From the NCBI GenBank assembly GCA_006386115.1, contig VFIW01000023.1, positions 124,001-188,000 on the forward strand: a stretch of 64,000 nt of DNA, read 5' to 3'. The translations under genes were made by a program, and so were the position numbers. Origin of the DNA: Globisporangium splendens (lineage: Eukaryota; Oomycota; Peronosporomycetes; Pythiales; Pythiaceae). The notes beneath the pieces are model-generated. The model was not told where the DNA came from. It did not search any database and was given only the letters and a program-made list of their open reading frames with translations. Below are positions 12,701 through 23,275 of the stretch, piece after piece (the stretch's first letter is position 1; every line of letters begins with the position of its first letter).

Positions 12701-13549
12701 CGCTAGCATCCACGAATACTGGACGAAACACTTCACCTGCAGCCGCTGTGACTACGACTCGTGGCGACGGAGGCACTGACCGCGTTTGTATCGGCGAACT
12801 AGCTGGCGCTGATGCCGATGCCAGCGGTGAACCTTGAAGCTCGCGTTTATGCTGCAATCGGACATACAGCCGCTCGGCTGGCGTGATGTCACTACCATCG
12901 AGCGTATGCAAATGTGGGAGCAACGAGAGCACTTCTCGTCGATACGTTGGGCTGCGCGCGATAGGGTTACCCTGCAAAACAACAAAACAGCACGACCATA
13001 GCAACAACAAATACACATCATGCAGTAAATAAACGACACGGTAGCCTTGCCAGACACTCAGCGTCCACTTCGAAACAGAAGCGTCAATACCTGCAGCGTC
13101 AGTGCCTCCAAGTGCTCTAGCGGCTGCAGAAACCGGAGCTCACTGAAGAGCTCAATGAGGTTATCGCGCAGGTCGAGCGCGCGCAAATTCTCGCATGTCT
13201 CCACATGCTCCAGCGATTTGCTAGCGCCCCCCAAAGCAATCACACACTCAGCTATCCCGCATATGCGTACAACAGAAAGCGCACATCGTGGCTCTACTGA
13301 TATATACGCATTGACTTACATGGCATTGCCACCCAGGTCCACATACGCGAGGCGCGGACAGCTCGCCCCCAAGTGAGGCGGGAACGAGCGCAGCCGGTTG
13401 CCGCTCAGGTCGAGTTGCTGCAGACACGGGAGCGCGTCCAGGTGCCGCACCTCGCGCAGCGCGTTCTTCGACAGGTTCAGACTCTGCAGCGCCGGGTACT
13501 GGCGCGCGATCTCGTCCACGAGCTCCCGCGTGAGCGCGGCGAGCGGCAT
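9791..13549 (-). CDS. Leucine-rich-repeat and coiled-coil protein (centrosome/cilium type?)
   Basis: Seven exons: 13320-13549, 13091-13220, 11877-12971, 10875-11795, 10651-10797, 10361-10584, 9791-10277; introns 66-119 bp, all GT-AG, phases consistent, 1077 aa. The N-terminal 120 residues are SDS22-like LRRs (LQSLNLSKNAL, LQQLDLSGNRL, LRALDLRDNLI) closed by an LRR cap (GNPIARSPTYRREVL...LPHLHTLDG). Then come a Ser/Pro linker, long coiled coils, an EF-hand-like stretch (FHRLDPYDTGLV) and more coiled coil to the end. The LRR-cap plus coiled-coil layout is typical of centrosomal and ciliary proteins, but no specific orthologue is recognised. The start MPLAALTREL was preferred over an upstream ATG (13762) because the intervening bases look like promoter. 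The last exon contains a likely further in-frame intron (10118-10213). Confidence 0.72.
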
Positions 13550-13953
13550 CCTGTCTGCCTGCTTTGCTGAGCTCTTCGTGCGCGCCAAAATGCAAAAACA
13601 AAACAACCAATTGCAGATTTCGATCTGAGTTATAACCAATAAAAACGTTGTGTTGGCTGAATAAATCTTGTAATAGCCAATCACAGGTTGTGTGGCAACA
13701 CCATTTTGAAGAACGAAAACGACCCAAGCAAGGACTTTTGTATTTTCTTGAGAAGTGGCCATTTCATCATGCTTTTTGGCCGCGCTACCTCTCGTTTCCC
13801 CTTACTTTCTCTCACTTACATGCGCTGAACGAAGCACGCAACCCGCTGTTTCACGTCACTTGCCGTTCTACACACACGAAACAACAGCAAGAAGGCATCA
13901 AATCAGTACCTCAGCCACGTCGTCCAATTTTTGTCAACATGACGCGAAAGCAC
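13550..13953. promoter_or_regulatory. Promoter region of the LRR/coiled-coil gene
   Basis: 404 bases between the start of the LRR gene and the 3' end of the beta-helix gene. It carries CCAAT boxes at 13636 (in AACCAATAAAAAC) and 13677. The first motif recurs almost unchanged upstream of the helicase gene (21511). Upstream ATGs in this stretch give only short non-conserved peptides. Confidence 0.4.
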
Positions 13954-16248
13954 TCACTGCTGCGCCAGTTTGACGATTTCCTCGTCTCCTGCGGGCTTGT
14001 GGACGAGCGCATAGTCCGGAATGATCCGTCTGCCGCGCGCATCATCCCGCGATTTCCCTGTCGTCGCGTTTTTCGCGACTGCTGCGCGCTTGGCCACGAG
14101 GTCCTTGAGGCAGTCGAGCACCAGCATCGAGGCAGGAAACTCCTCTAGCAAGGTAACGAGTTCATATTCGTCCCTATAAACCAAGTTTCGTGGCATATAC
14201 GCACATACATTGCTATCAACCTCATATTTGGAAAAGGAAAGAGTACAAGAAGAAATCGGTTTTGCCACGCACCTGCACGAGATCGTGCCGACACGCGAGT
14301 CCACAGGCACGCGTCCATTCTCCACGAGCTTAAGCAGTGCGTCCAGAACGTACAGCTGAATGAAGAACGTGTACGCGGCGACGCCCTCCTTCCGCGCCGA
14401 CTCGCGCATGTAATTCTTGCCGAGCCCCGGAACCTCGCGGTCCGTGTACACGGGTTCGCCGTTTGCAGTCAAAGTGATTCTCGCCTTGCCCTGCGCCGCA
14501 AGGAGCTGTGCGCGTGCGTCTTTCATGTACTGAACGATCTCACGGCGGAAAATCGCTGGCTCCACATGCGTGCGTGTTGATCGATTCCGCGTCTGGAACT
14601 TGCGCTCGTTGCGCAGCACCGTGAAAACGCTATGCGCCAAGACCCACCTGAGAACAAACAAACCAAACAGATACCAAGGTTGAAAATGACACCACCCCAA
14701 TGTGGAGAGAAAGTAAGCATATCCACACCTACCCAGGCGAGATCTCGTTGATCGCGGGTGAGAGCGACGGGATCACGTGGCCGGGCGTGTTGATGAGGGA
14801 GAACGGCATCGCGAGCCGCTGCGGGAGTGTCGTGACGCCTGTTGCGATCACTGAGTACGGCGCGTGCATAAAGTTGCTCGGGAACTTGACGTTGCTGCCG
14901 AGACCAAAGAACACGCCTTCGCCCGGAAACAGCTCCTGGTCGGGCGCCTTGAGCGTGTGGTTGCTGCCGACGTTGGCGCCGTACCCGATGTTGCCTTTGC
15001 CCTGGGGCCAGTACGACGCGATCAGCAGCGCCTGGTGGTGGAAGCCCACAAAGGGACCCACAAAGCTCGACGTCACTTCTCCCTCGGCGACCGACGTGTT
15101 GGGTCCGAGCAACGAGCTCATGACCACGCCATGACGCTCCACGTGCGCGCAATCACACAGGAACGCGTTCTCGACCACACTGAGCGTCTCGATGACGCAG
15201 TTCCACTGCAAAATCGCATTGCGCACGACGCTCTTGGTGCGGATCATCGACGGGTCCTCTTGCGATGAGAGAATCGTGACTTTTTCGATGTGAGAGTCGT
15301 CTACGACCGCATATTCACCGATAAAGCTGTTCTCAACACGCGAACAGCGCATGACGCGCGCGTGTTTTGCGACGATCGTGAATGGTGCGCACGCGATTTC
15401 GCGCACGTATGCATCGACCATTTGCTCATAAGCTTGTAAGAACGCGGTATTCGATCGATTGCCAGCGACTGAAGCCGCCACTACACATTTGGAGCCACAC
15501 ACATTCACAAACAATGAGTCTGGGTCTCTCCAAGAGCTGGTAGACACAACACAAGAACCCCATGACGTTCGTGTACGTACATGCAAACGGCAAGTCCGCA
15601 ACGACGCGCAGATCGCGTCCACCGATCTCAACACCTACATGCAGCGTCGTGCCATTGCCGAACACGTCGCTGGGGACACCATCCATTGCAGAAGACGAGG
15701 CAAAGACCACGGGTCCACAGCCGAGAATCACCGCCTGGACGTCCACAAACACGTTGCGGAGCAGCAGCGTGTCCTTCACGAGCGCATCATCGAGGATCAC
15801 GGCATCGCGGATCACTGTGCGGTAGCAGCCCGATGGGAACTTGACGCCTTGCTCCAGGTCGTGATGAAACGCATCGGAGAACCGTCCGAGCACCACCCGT
15901 CCCTGGAACGCGCAGTCGCGGATGCGCCGAGCGTTCACGGGAGCGTCCATCGTGGTCTTGGACACCTGGCGCCAGTCCTCCGCTACGCTTACAGCAAACG
16001 CAAATATCCATACACATCAGCATAAAAGACAGTCAACTGCATGACAGGTCACTCAACTAACCAGTGTTGCCATTCGCCTCCAAGCGCTCAATTTCGATGC
16101 GCGAGAGCGGGAATAACGCCGTCTGGGACCGGGAAAGCGCAGCACACGAGCGCACGTACTGCACGAAGTCCGAGCGCGTGGGGTGCAGCTCCGAGAGCTC
16201 CGCAGGATCGCTCCATGCGCGCGCCGTCGCCGCCGTCGACGAGCTCAT
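13954..16248 (-). CDS. Left-handed beta-helix protein resembling bacterial DUF4954 / hexapeptide transferases
   Basis: Five exons: 16062-16248, 15581-15982, 14733-15432, 14273-14647, 13954-14173; introns 79-148 bp with consistent phases; 627 aa. Isoleucine-rich hexapeptide turns run through the middle (CRTVIRDAVILDDALV, MRCSRVENSFIGEYAVVDDS, VVRNAILQWNCVIE). A conserved patch follows (GPFVGFHHQALLIASYWPQ, KGNIGYGANVGSNH, FFGLGSNVKFPSNF, MPFSLI). The N-terminal junction restores NTAEDW. Arrangement and length match the roughly 650-residue DUF4954 family that I know mainly from Bacteroidetes and spirochaetes; the family call is from memory, not a search. The fold suggests a nucleotide-sugar acyl- or pyrophosphoryl-transferase-like activity, but no catalytic site can be assigned. 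Spliceosomal introns show the gene is fully eukaryotic now. Confidence 0.7.
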
Positions 16249-17452
16249 AAGATTGGTGCTGTAAAGATGGATGTGTTCAGCGGAACGACATGAATCAGTC
16301 ACTGTGACAAGCCGAGCCGATCCGAGCCAAATGGTGAAAAGGAGTGGAAAGTTCCAAAACGCGACATAAAACGAAAAGTTTATGCAAACATGTGATAAAG
16401 TGACACACAATAGCGAGTGAGTACGGCGAGGCAATTCAAGAGACAAAGCGCCACCTATGACTATGGAAGACTTGCGTCTCCTTGCCGTGGAAGGCACCAG
16501 CAAATCGGTGAATGGCCGTACGCTGCTCAGCCCACAATGGAGAGTGGTTGCGTGCAGCTCAGACACAGAGTCTTCAATTCATAGACCTGCACAGATGGGG
16601 ACTTTCCTCCACGCTCGGTTGACGCGAAAGAAGACCCGTCGGCAACGCTCTGTGTCCGTCTGCCCATTGGATCTGATCTAGGAGATCGATGTGCTTTGCT
16701 CCATGGCGTTGTTGACCAGTTCGGCATCTCCACTCATGTGCTGTCACAGCTTCCCGCTGAGGGTAGGGTAGATGTGGGCTTGAGCAACTGTCACGTGTGC
16801 CTGACCTCGCACGTGCTAGCGTGCGAAGCGTCAAGGCATGTGTAACGGGCGCCTGGCCTCGAGTCCGAGGTCAGACTCTCATTTTCATGTAGGACATGTG
16901 CATACAGTTTAGTGAACTAGTCAGATAAAAATACAGTAGCAGGTCGGACACCTGGAAAAGAAGAAAAGTCGTAACCAGTTGGAGAAAAGGATAGGCATGC
17001 ATGCAAGGAGCCTTAGATGTAGTGCTAGCAAACAAAGTCCTCCATTCAAATCACTTTTCAATTTGCCATCAAGTTGCCACCTCCTCCTCCTCCTCCAAGC
17101 CAACGTTCCCCGACTTTCGACCAATCAAGTTCCGACTTTCAGCCAATCAGCAACCAGATGACCTCCAGCTGGTTGCACGCGGACTGTCGCGCACATCTAA
17201 ACACTCGGACGTGCCACTACCCAGCAATCCAGTGGCTGGAAGTGACATGAATCACATTTGAGGTCTGCGATATATCTTGTAGCGGATCAATTCTGAGAAA
17301 TTGCCACTATATTTTGTTCAAGATAAACCCCTTTTCTGCATTCCACAACACAAGTAACGGGGTAGAAGGATTAACTTAGGTTGCTCCACCTTATAACCAC
17401 TCCCGTAACCAACTTCATCTCCGACAAATACAAATCGCACAACCCCTCTGCC

Positions 17453-17640
17453 ATGAAAACAGACGAATCTCAGAACTATAATGGTTGGACATTTAAAACA
17501 ATAGCGTAAGAGGGTATCGAGACAGCCTCAAACACGGCACACACGCTTGCGCTTGAAGAGGAAGACTTGAGAGGAACTTGGCAAAAATGCAACTGAATTG
17601 AATGAGCTTATGGTTCCTGACACTACATGTGAAACACCAT
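17453..17640 (+). mobile_element. Possible decayed Ty1/copia gag remnant
   Basis: An ATG at about 17453 opens MKTDESQNYNGWTFKT, followed by a stop and then EGIETASNTAHTLALEEEDL in the same frame. The N-Y-x-G-W-x-F-K pattern resembles the start of copia-type Gag, where a charged N-terminus leads to a W-x-F-K core. It is short and interrupted, and no LTR, protease, integrase or reverse transcriptase is recognisable nearby. A chance match is quite possible. Confidence 0.22.
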
Positions 17641-18000
17641 TAGGGTTTCTAGAGGTTTTATGCATGAAACCTAAACATGCAAAATGAACCTACAATATGC
17701 ACATTTAACCATCGGTGCACTTGGTGAGGTTAAATCAGATGACGCTCGAGAATCTTGAAGAGAACGTTCTGGAAGATTCTCCGTGATGTGATTGGCTGAA
17801 GCCACTCACAAGTGCTAGTGACACGTCGCCGTCGTCACCAACTGGATTACAATCAGGAACCATCATCTTTACGTCAGGAGAGCTGTTGTGCGTAATCACG
17901 CCGAATCTCAATGATTGCGAGCGACCAACACTCAACTCAGACACAGATTGCTCTGACGTCAGACGATGACGTCACAAGTGCATGTGGGGATCACTATTAT

Positions 18001-18207
18001 GTGTTTCACCCAATATCTTCGCACCCACAATGCACTTCCACAAGGTGGTGTGTGACACACACAAAGAGCCACCTTGCATGTAATGGCAGCCTTAGCCCAT
18101 TACAGTGTTTCACCCAATATCTTCGCACCCACAATGCACTTCCACAAGGTGGTGTGTGACACACACAAGAGCCACCTTTGCATGAAATGGCAGCATGGCC
18201 CATTACA
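18001..18207. repeat. Tandem duplication, 104-bp unit, two copies
   Basis: Unit 1 starts at 18001 and unit 2 at 18105, both with GTGTTTCACCCAATATC. The first 65 bases of the units are identical; the second half differs by a few substitutions and single-base indels. Each unit contains CACTTCCACAAGGTGGTG, a short GC-rich palindrome-like motif, and ends in CCCATTACA. No coding content. Confidence 0.85.
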
Positions 18208-18789
18208 AAAGGTGTGTAAATATGTGATGCAATCACGCAAAGGTGTAATGTGTAACGGGATAGCCCGTTACACGGCGTTGAGGAAGCGCGAGTGAGAGGA
18301 AGGACACAGCGGTAACGCTGCGTCCAAAAAGAAAGAAGGGAGCTTTGCGCGATAACGTGCAAAATGAGAAGTGAATTGAAATCTTAAGGTCTGAAATGCA
18401 AATCTGATGGGTTGTTCCTACGGCGTCTCCGATTGGTAGATAGTCGGGTGTCCAATCCGACTGTCATCCAATGAGATTAAACTTTAATGGAATGCTCTTA
18501 TTGGCTAATAATGCAACTGGCTACATACAGTGTTCACGGGTTAACGGGTGGGTTTGGAGAGAGAGAGGTAAAACCCGTGTGGGTATGACCCACAACTTTT
18601 GTATCCAAGAACCCGTGCAATGGGAAGACCCATTACCGTATTTGTTTATGGAGATGTGGTGTGTGCACATCGATGTGTGGTCACCACATTACCTCTTTAG
18701 AAAAAAGCAACAAAAGGCGCTCACTTCGAGATGTCGGGACCTAAAAAGTGTCACGGTAGTTGTCGGGCACGGATATATTCCGAACAAAG

Positions 18790-21450
18790 TCATGCTTTCG
18801 CCAGTCGCTTTCGCGCCAGAAACCTTGCACGTGCAGCCGAAATCGCATCAGCATCGACTTGCGGCTTTTTTGCTGTCTCCGTAGCACCACCGGTACCCTC
18901 TAAAGTCTCCTTAGCTGCATTCTGCTGCTGTTGCTCAAGCTTGGGGGTAGCGCGACCGCAAAGTGCGAAAAGCTGGGTTGTCGACACAGATTCCTTGCCC
19001 TTGCCGTACTGTTGGAGCCACTTGCCGTCGACAGCGACGACGTCCCGCATGAATGGTTTGCTCGTGACGACCAGCTCCTGGTACACGCAGAACTCGGGTG
19101 GCGCGACGTAGTTCAGGACCGACTGCGGGTGGAAATGCACGAGAGTCATGTCGCTCTTAGTGTCGCACCGCAGCGAACGGTACACCGTCTGCATCGTACA
19201 CCGTTGCGCCGCATTCATGAAAAACCCAGCGCAAACTGCACACAATTACAACAACAGATAAATGAGCTCTTCGTGTACGCCATATGTTCCATAGGCGAAC
19301 AGAAACAACACAAACACACCTGCTTTACGGAGTCGAGCGGAGTGCGACCTATCGTTTTTGCCTGCTTCGGCTGCAAGATCTTTCTTCACCGCGTCGATAT
19401 CCTGCTTTGCAAGCGTGTTCATGATGTCCTGGATCTGCTTGTGAATCGACGTGGCCAACTTCAAGGCACGCAGACGCAGTTGCCGCTCTTCGCACCATCG
19501 TTCCTTGTCGCGTGCACACTCAAAGCCGTGGAAAATCGCCAAGTAGCTAAGATGGTCGCCGTGATCGTTCACCAAACCTTCGTCGCGTAGCTGAAGCATC
19601 AACTTCTCCCATGAATTGGTCCCTTGTTCGTCGTCACTCTCACCACTGCCTCGACGTCGTTGGTGTCGACTTGGCTGCTTCCTTTTCTTTTGCTCAAAAA
19701 TGTTCTCAACCGAAAGCATGGCCATGATTTTGATCATGTCTGGCGCGCAGTCAAGCACGATCGCTTCGATCAGCGCTCGCGAGAGTGCTGGCTCGAGTGG
19801 GAACGCCGACATGAGTTTCCCCAAAGACGTCGCCACACCTTCATTATCCAGCGCACCGAGGAGGTACAGCTGCTTGAGCGCATCCAAGATCGAATCCTCA
19901 TCCGGTGGGTCCAAATATGGGAACCCAAGCACGTCCTGGATCCCCAGTAGCTTCAGGTACAGCATCGTGTTTGCCAAGTTGGCGCGTTGGATCTCCGGGA
20001 TCGTCTCGTCCATCATCTGCTCGTACGAGTCCTTCGAGTACAACCGATAGCATTTGCCTGGACCCGTTCTTCCTGCGCGTCCAGCGCGCTGCTGCGCCGA
20101 GACCTTGGAGATCGGCACGACGATCAGCGACTCCATCTGCTGGACCGGATTGTACACTTTCTGCTTAGTGAAGCCGCAGTCCACGACGTACTTGACGCCG
20201 TCGATCGTCAGCGACGTCTCGGCAATATTGGTCGCGACGATCACCTTGCGTACGCGCGGCGGCACGGGGTCAAAAATCCACTGCTGCGACTTGCTTTGCA
20301 GCGCGCCGTACAATGGCAATACGCGCAGCTCCATGTCCTCGACGGTCGTGCGATCCTGCTGCTGTTGGCGATGCAGCTCCTTAATTTGCCGACACGCGTC
20401 GTCGATCTCCTGCTGTCCCGTGAGAAACACGAGGATGTGACCCTCGGGCTCGGAGTTGTGCACTTGCAGCGTCGTCTCCACCGCGGCGCGCACGTACGTC
20501 GACAGTGGACCTTTCTTGCCCATGATCTGCATCTGTTTGGAGTGGAAAATGTCGACGGGGAAGGATCGACCAGGGATCTTCACGACCGGGCACGGTATGT
20601 TGACGACAGCCTTCTTCTTCTTCTTCTTGATCGAACAGGTGCTGTCTGTCTGGGCTGGCTGGCTGAAAAAAGAGGCAAAGCGCTCGAAATCCAGCGTAGC
20701 CGAGGTCACGAGCAGCCGAAAGTCCGGACGGCGCGCCACAAGCTGCTTCAGCAGCCCAAAGAGGATGTCGGTGTGGATGCTGCGCTCGTGGGCTTCATCG
20801 AGCATCACGAGGCTGTACTTTGTCAGCATTGGGTCTGCGAGGCACTCGCGCACGAGAATGCCGTCCGTCATGAACTTGATCTTCGTGTTAACACTCGAGT
20901 GGTCGTCGAAGCGGATCGCGTACCCGACGTGGCCCTTTCCGCCGACCGTCGTCGCCATTTCCTCAGCAACTCGCTGTGCCACGGACATCGTCGCGACGCG
21001 GCGTGGCTGCGTGATCGCGATGCATTTTCCCTCAGAAGCGTACGTCTCACCCGCTGCGGCTTCGTAGAGATACTGCGGGATCTGCGTCGTCTTGCCGGAC
21101 CCGGTCTCGCCGATACAGATCACCACCTGGTGGGTGGCGAGCGCGATCAAGAGCTCTTCCCGGTGCTTGGCAGCTGGCAGGTTTGCTGCGATCGCGACAA
21201 GCGCGGGGTCCTTCTCGCGTGCATTGGCGGCGGTGCGCGACGGATGCGGGGGTCGTGACCGGGATCTGCTTTTGTGGCGTTGATGGTGTCGACGCTGGTG
21301 CTCGTGATCCTCCTTGCGCTCGCGCGAACGCGAAGGGCGGCGGCGTTTGTGGTGGCGAGACGAGGACGAAGAGCGCGAGCGATGCCGCCGTGAGGACACG
21401 TGGCGCTGCGCACCATCGCCATGATGGCGAGAGGTGTCGTCGCGCGTCAT
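18790..21450 (-). CDS. DEAH-box ATP-dependent RNA helicase with RS-like N-terminus
   Basis: Two exons, 19320-21450 and 18790-19235, with an 84-bp intron (donor GTGTGT, acceptor TGCAG); 858 aa. The first 70 residues are Arg/Ser/His-rich like the RS domains of splicing factors. Motifs: I GETGSGKTT (about 114-122), Ia TQPRR, II DEAH (218-221), III SAT, V TNIAETSLTIDG, VI QRAGRAGRTGPG; then the helicase-associated winged-helix and ratchet regions, and an OB-fold end (CAGFFMNAAQRC, PPEFCVYQELV). A lysine run sits between motifs III and IV. This is the DHX family of pre-mRNA splicing and ribosome-biogenesis helicases. RS-like tail and size suggest the DHX40/DHX35/DHX8 range, but no exact orthologue is claimed. 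Expected in the nucleus. Confidence 0.9.
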
Positions 21451-22092
21451 TTTGGATTAGGCGACTTTGAAAAACAAAACGACATGGTCAGCGTTTAGAA
21501 TCATTTTCAGCCAATAAAAACAATGTTTCATATTGAGAAGTATCAGTGGCTATAATATATTGGCTTGACTGATATGAGTGGCTAAAACTTTTCTTTCCAT
21601 TTTGACACAGAAGAGCTGCATTGTGCTGCTAAGAATCGAAATGGCTGCTTGAAGTTGACATGAAACCAGCATCAAGTCGTTGACGAGAAATGCCGCACAC
21701 TGTCGCACAAATGGCTGTTTGGAGGGTGACGCGACACGCGAAGAACGTTTGTGTCTTGTCGACATTGCGCTGTGACACAAGAGCAAATATGGCTGCAGCA
21801 TGTCAATAAAAGGATTGAAACTCCTGTCACAAACGGCGACGATGACGATGCCTGTGCATGGAATAGAGGAAGCGATGAGCCCAATAAATACGTCATGCGC
21901 ACACGATACGGAACCAATGCAGCATATAGAAAACAAGCATATATATATATACAATCATGCGCCACCCGTTATTGATGAAAGTATTTGTCTCTCGCTCGCT
22001 CGCAAACGCATCGTGTCGCTCTGTGTTCTGCAAAATAATCACCACATTCTTTCGCTGGTCGCGCCATTCAAACTCCTGCTGATCTTTTCTTT
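21451..22092. other. Intergenic: helicase promoter and 3' flank of the SNARE gene
   Basis: 640 bases between two minus-strand genes. A CCAAT box lies at 21511 (CAGCCAATAAAAACAA), about 60 bases upstream of the helicase start. The part next to 22093 should hold the missing membrane-anchor exon of the SNARE if there is one; the best acceptor-like site is at about 21852 (GCACAG followed by codons for IVIVAV), but no good donor pairs with it. Confidence 0.4.
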
Positions 22093-22878
22093 TTATTGTA
22101 AGACGCATCGGCTCTGCATCTCGGACGCCTTTTTCACTTCTTCCAGTCCGTGCTGTGTCTGCTCCAGGGATTCGTGGATGTGCGTCTCGATATCGTCGAT
22201 CGCCGTCTGCTGCTCGGACACGATCGCGGCCAAGTCGCGGAAAATCTCGTTCACCTGCGCGACACTCTGGTGGATCTTCTCAATGTCCTTCTCGCGCTCT
22301 TCGATAAGTGCTTCGTTGTGTGCGATCTCGTTCTCCAATTCCTCAAACTCGATCACTTGGCCCTGATGCTCAGCGACAATGCGACCGGATTTCCCGTTAT
22401 CCTGAGACGCCGCGACGAGCGCACTCTGTATTGCCTGTTCCTGAGCCGAAATCTTGACAACCGCGGTCTCCAGCTGGTTCGAAATCGCCTCAAAGTCCTT
22501 GCACAACTTCTTCTGAATGAGCGAGTTCGCCGGTTCCTGCGGGATCATGCGCAGCGCCTTGGCGATCTCCTCCTGCAGCAGACACGCAAAGCGTATCCGG
22601 TCGTTCAGATCGTCGTCGAGCGCACTCGTGCTCGCTGCTTTCTTGTTGTTGCCGAACGTGTTGGCCGCGCGCTTGATGGCGAGCACCTGACGGTTGAACT
22701 GCTCGAGCTTGAGCGTGGCGCCGTCGATCGCCTTCTTGGACGTGGCCGAGATCGCCGCGCCGGGTCCTGGCACCCCCACCGCGAGCGACGACGACCCCAT
22801 GCCGCCACCGTTGCGGTAGCCGCCGACAGTCGCCGCGCTGCCTCTCTGGTTCGTGCCGGCAAAGTCCGCGAAGCTCAT
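22093..22878 (-). CDS. Qa-SNARE (syntaxin 7/12, Pep12-like); C-terminal end uncertain
   Basis: Start MSFADFAGTNQRG, then a Gly-rich linker, an Habc-type three-helix region, and a full Qa-SNARE motif (about residues 190-250: ALIEEREKDIEKIHQSVAQV, NEIFRDLAAIVSEQQTAIDD) with glutamine at the expected zero layer (SEQQ). This class mediates endosomal or vacuolar membrane fusion. The frame stops 13 residues after the motif (SRCVLQ) without the usual hydrophobic tail anchor. Either the last exon is spliced from downstream through a non-obvious donor, or the copy is truncated. The promoter is shared with the divergent J-protein gene. Confidence 0.75.
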   Translation of the reverse strand: MSFADFAGTNQRGSAATVGGYRNGGGMGSSSLAVGVPGPGAAISATSKKAIDGATLKLEQFNRQVLAIKRAANTFGNNKKAASTSALDDDLNDRIRFACLLQEEIAKALRMIPQEPANSLIQKKLCKDFEAISNQLETAVVKISAQEQAIQSALVAASQDNGKSGRIVAEHQGQVIEFEELENEIAHNEALIEEREKDIEKIHQSVAQVNEIFRDLAAIVSEQQTAIDDIETHIHESLEQTQHGLEEVKKASEMQSRCVLQ

Positions 22879-23275
22879 CTCTTCCCTCTAGTGACGGACC
22901 CGCGCGTGCGCCTTTGGTTGGGGGAAAAGCGGCAATGATGGGGGGTTGGTTTCTGCTTTGCTTTGTATTGGGTTCGGACGGTTTGATGGCGCAAAATGCC
23001 AGAGTGATGGTCGCGCGAGAAAAAAGGGTTGCGTGTGTCAGATTCACCTCACTTTCAGCCAATCAATGACGAATACCTGAAATGCCTTGCAAATTGCATA
23101 TGCGATTTATAAGGCATGAAGAACACAGTTAAGGTGGGCCACGTGATTTTGGGAGCGAGCTGAAGTTCTTCTCTTTTTTTTCGCGATCGGCGCGTCACGC
23201 GGAACACACACGCACGCGGTGTGTGATTGATGGGTGTCAGGACGCAGCTTCTTGGACGCACAGGAGGCGGTCGCG
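22879..23275. promoter_or_regulatory. Divergent promoter between the SNARE and J-protein genes
   Basis: 397 bases between two divergent start codons. A CCAAT box at 23059 sits in TTTCAGCCAATCAATGAC, matching the CAGCCAAT context upstream of the helicase gene. Otherwise unstructured. Confidence 0.4.

Larger units (their letters stand above)
16249..18789. other. 2.5-kb gene-free region with repeats
   Basis: No coding exon can be supported here. The stretch has several CCAAT boxes (17122-17150, 18420-18510), a degenerate retroelement-like peptide trace near 17450 and a tandem duplication at 18001. The part next to 18790 is the 3' flank of the helicase gene; the part next to 16249 is the promoter of the beta-helix gene. 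Confidence 0.5.

Noticed and set aside
19987..21258. 423-codon plus-strand frame opposite the DEAH helicase
   Set aside because: It is an antisense shadow of the helicase exon, where codon bias keeps the complementary frame open.
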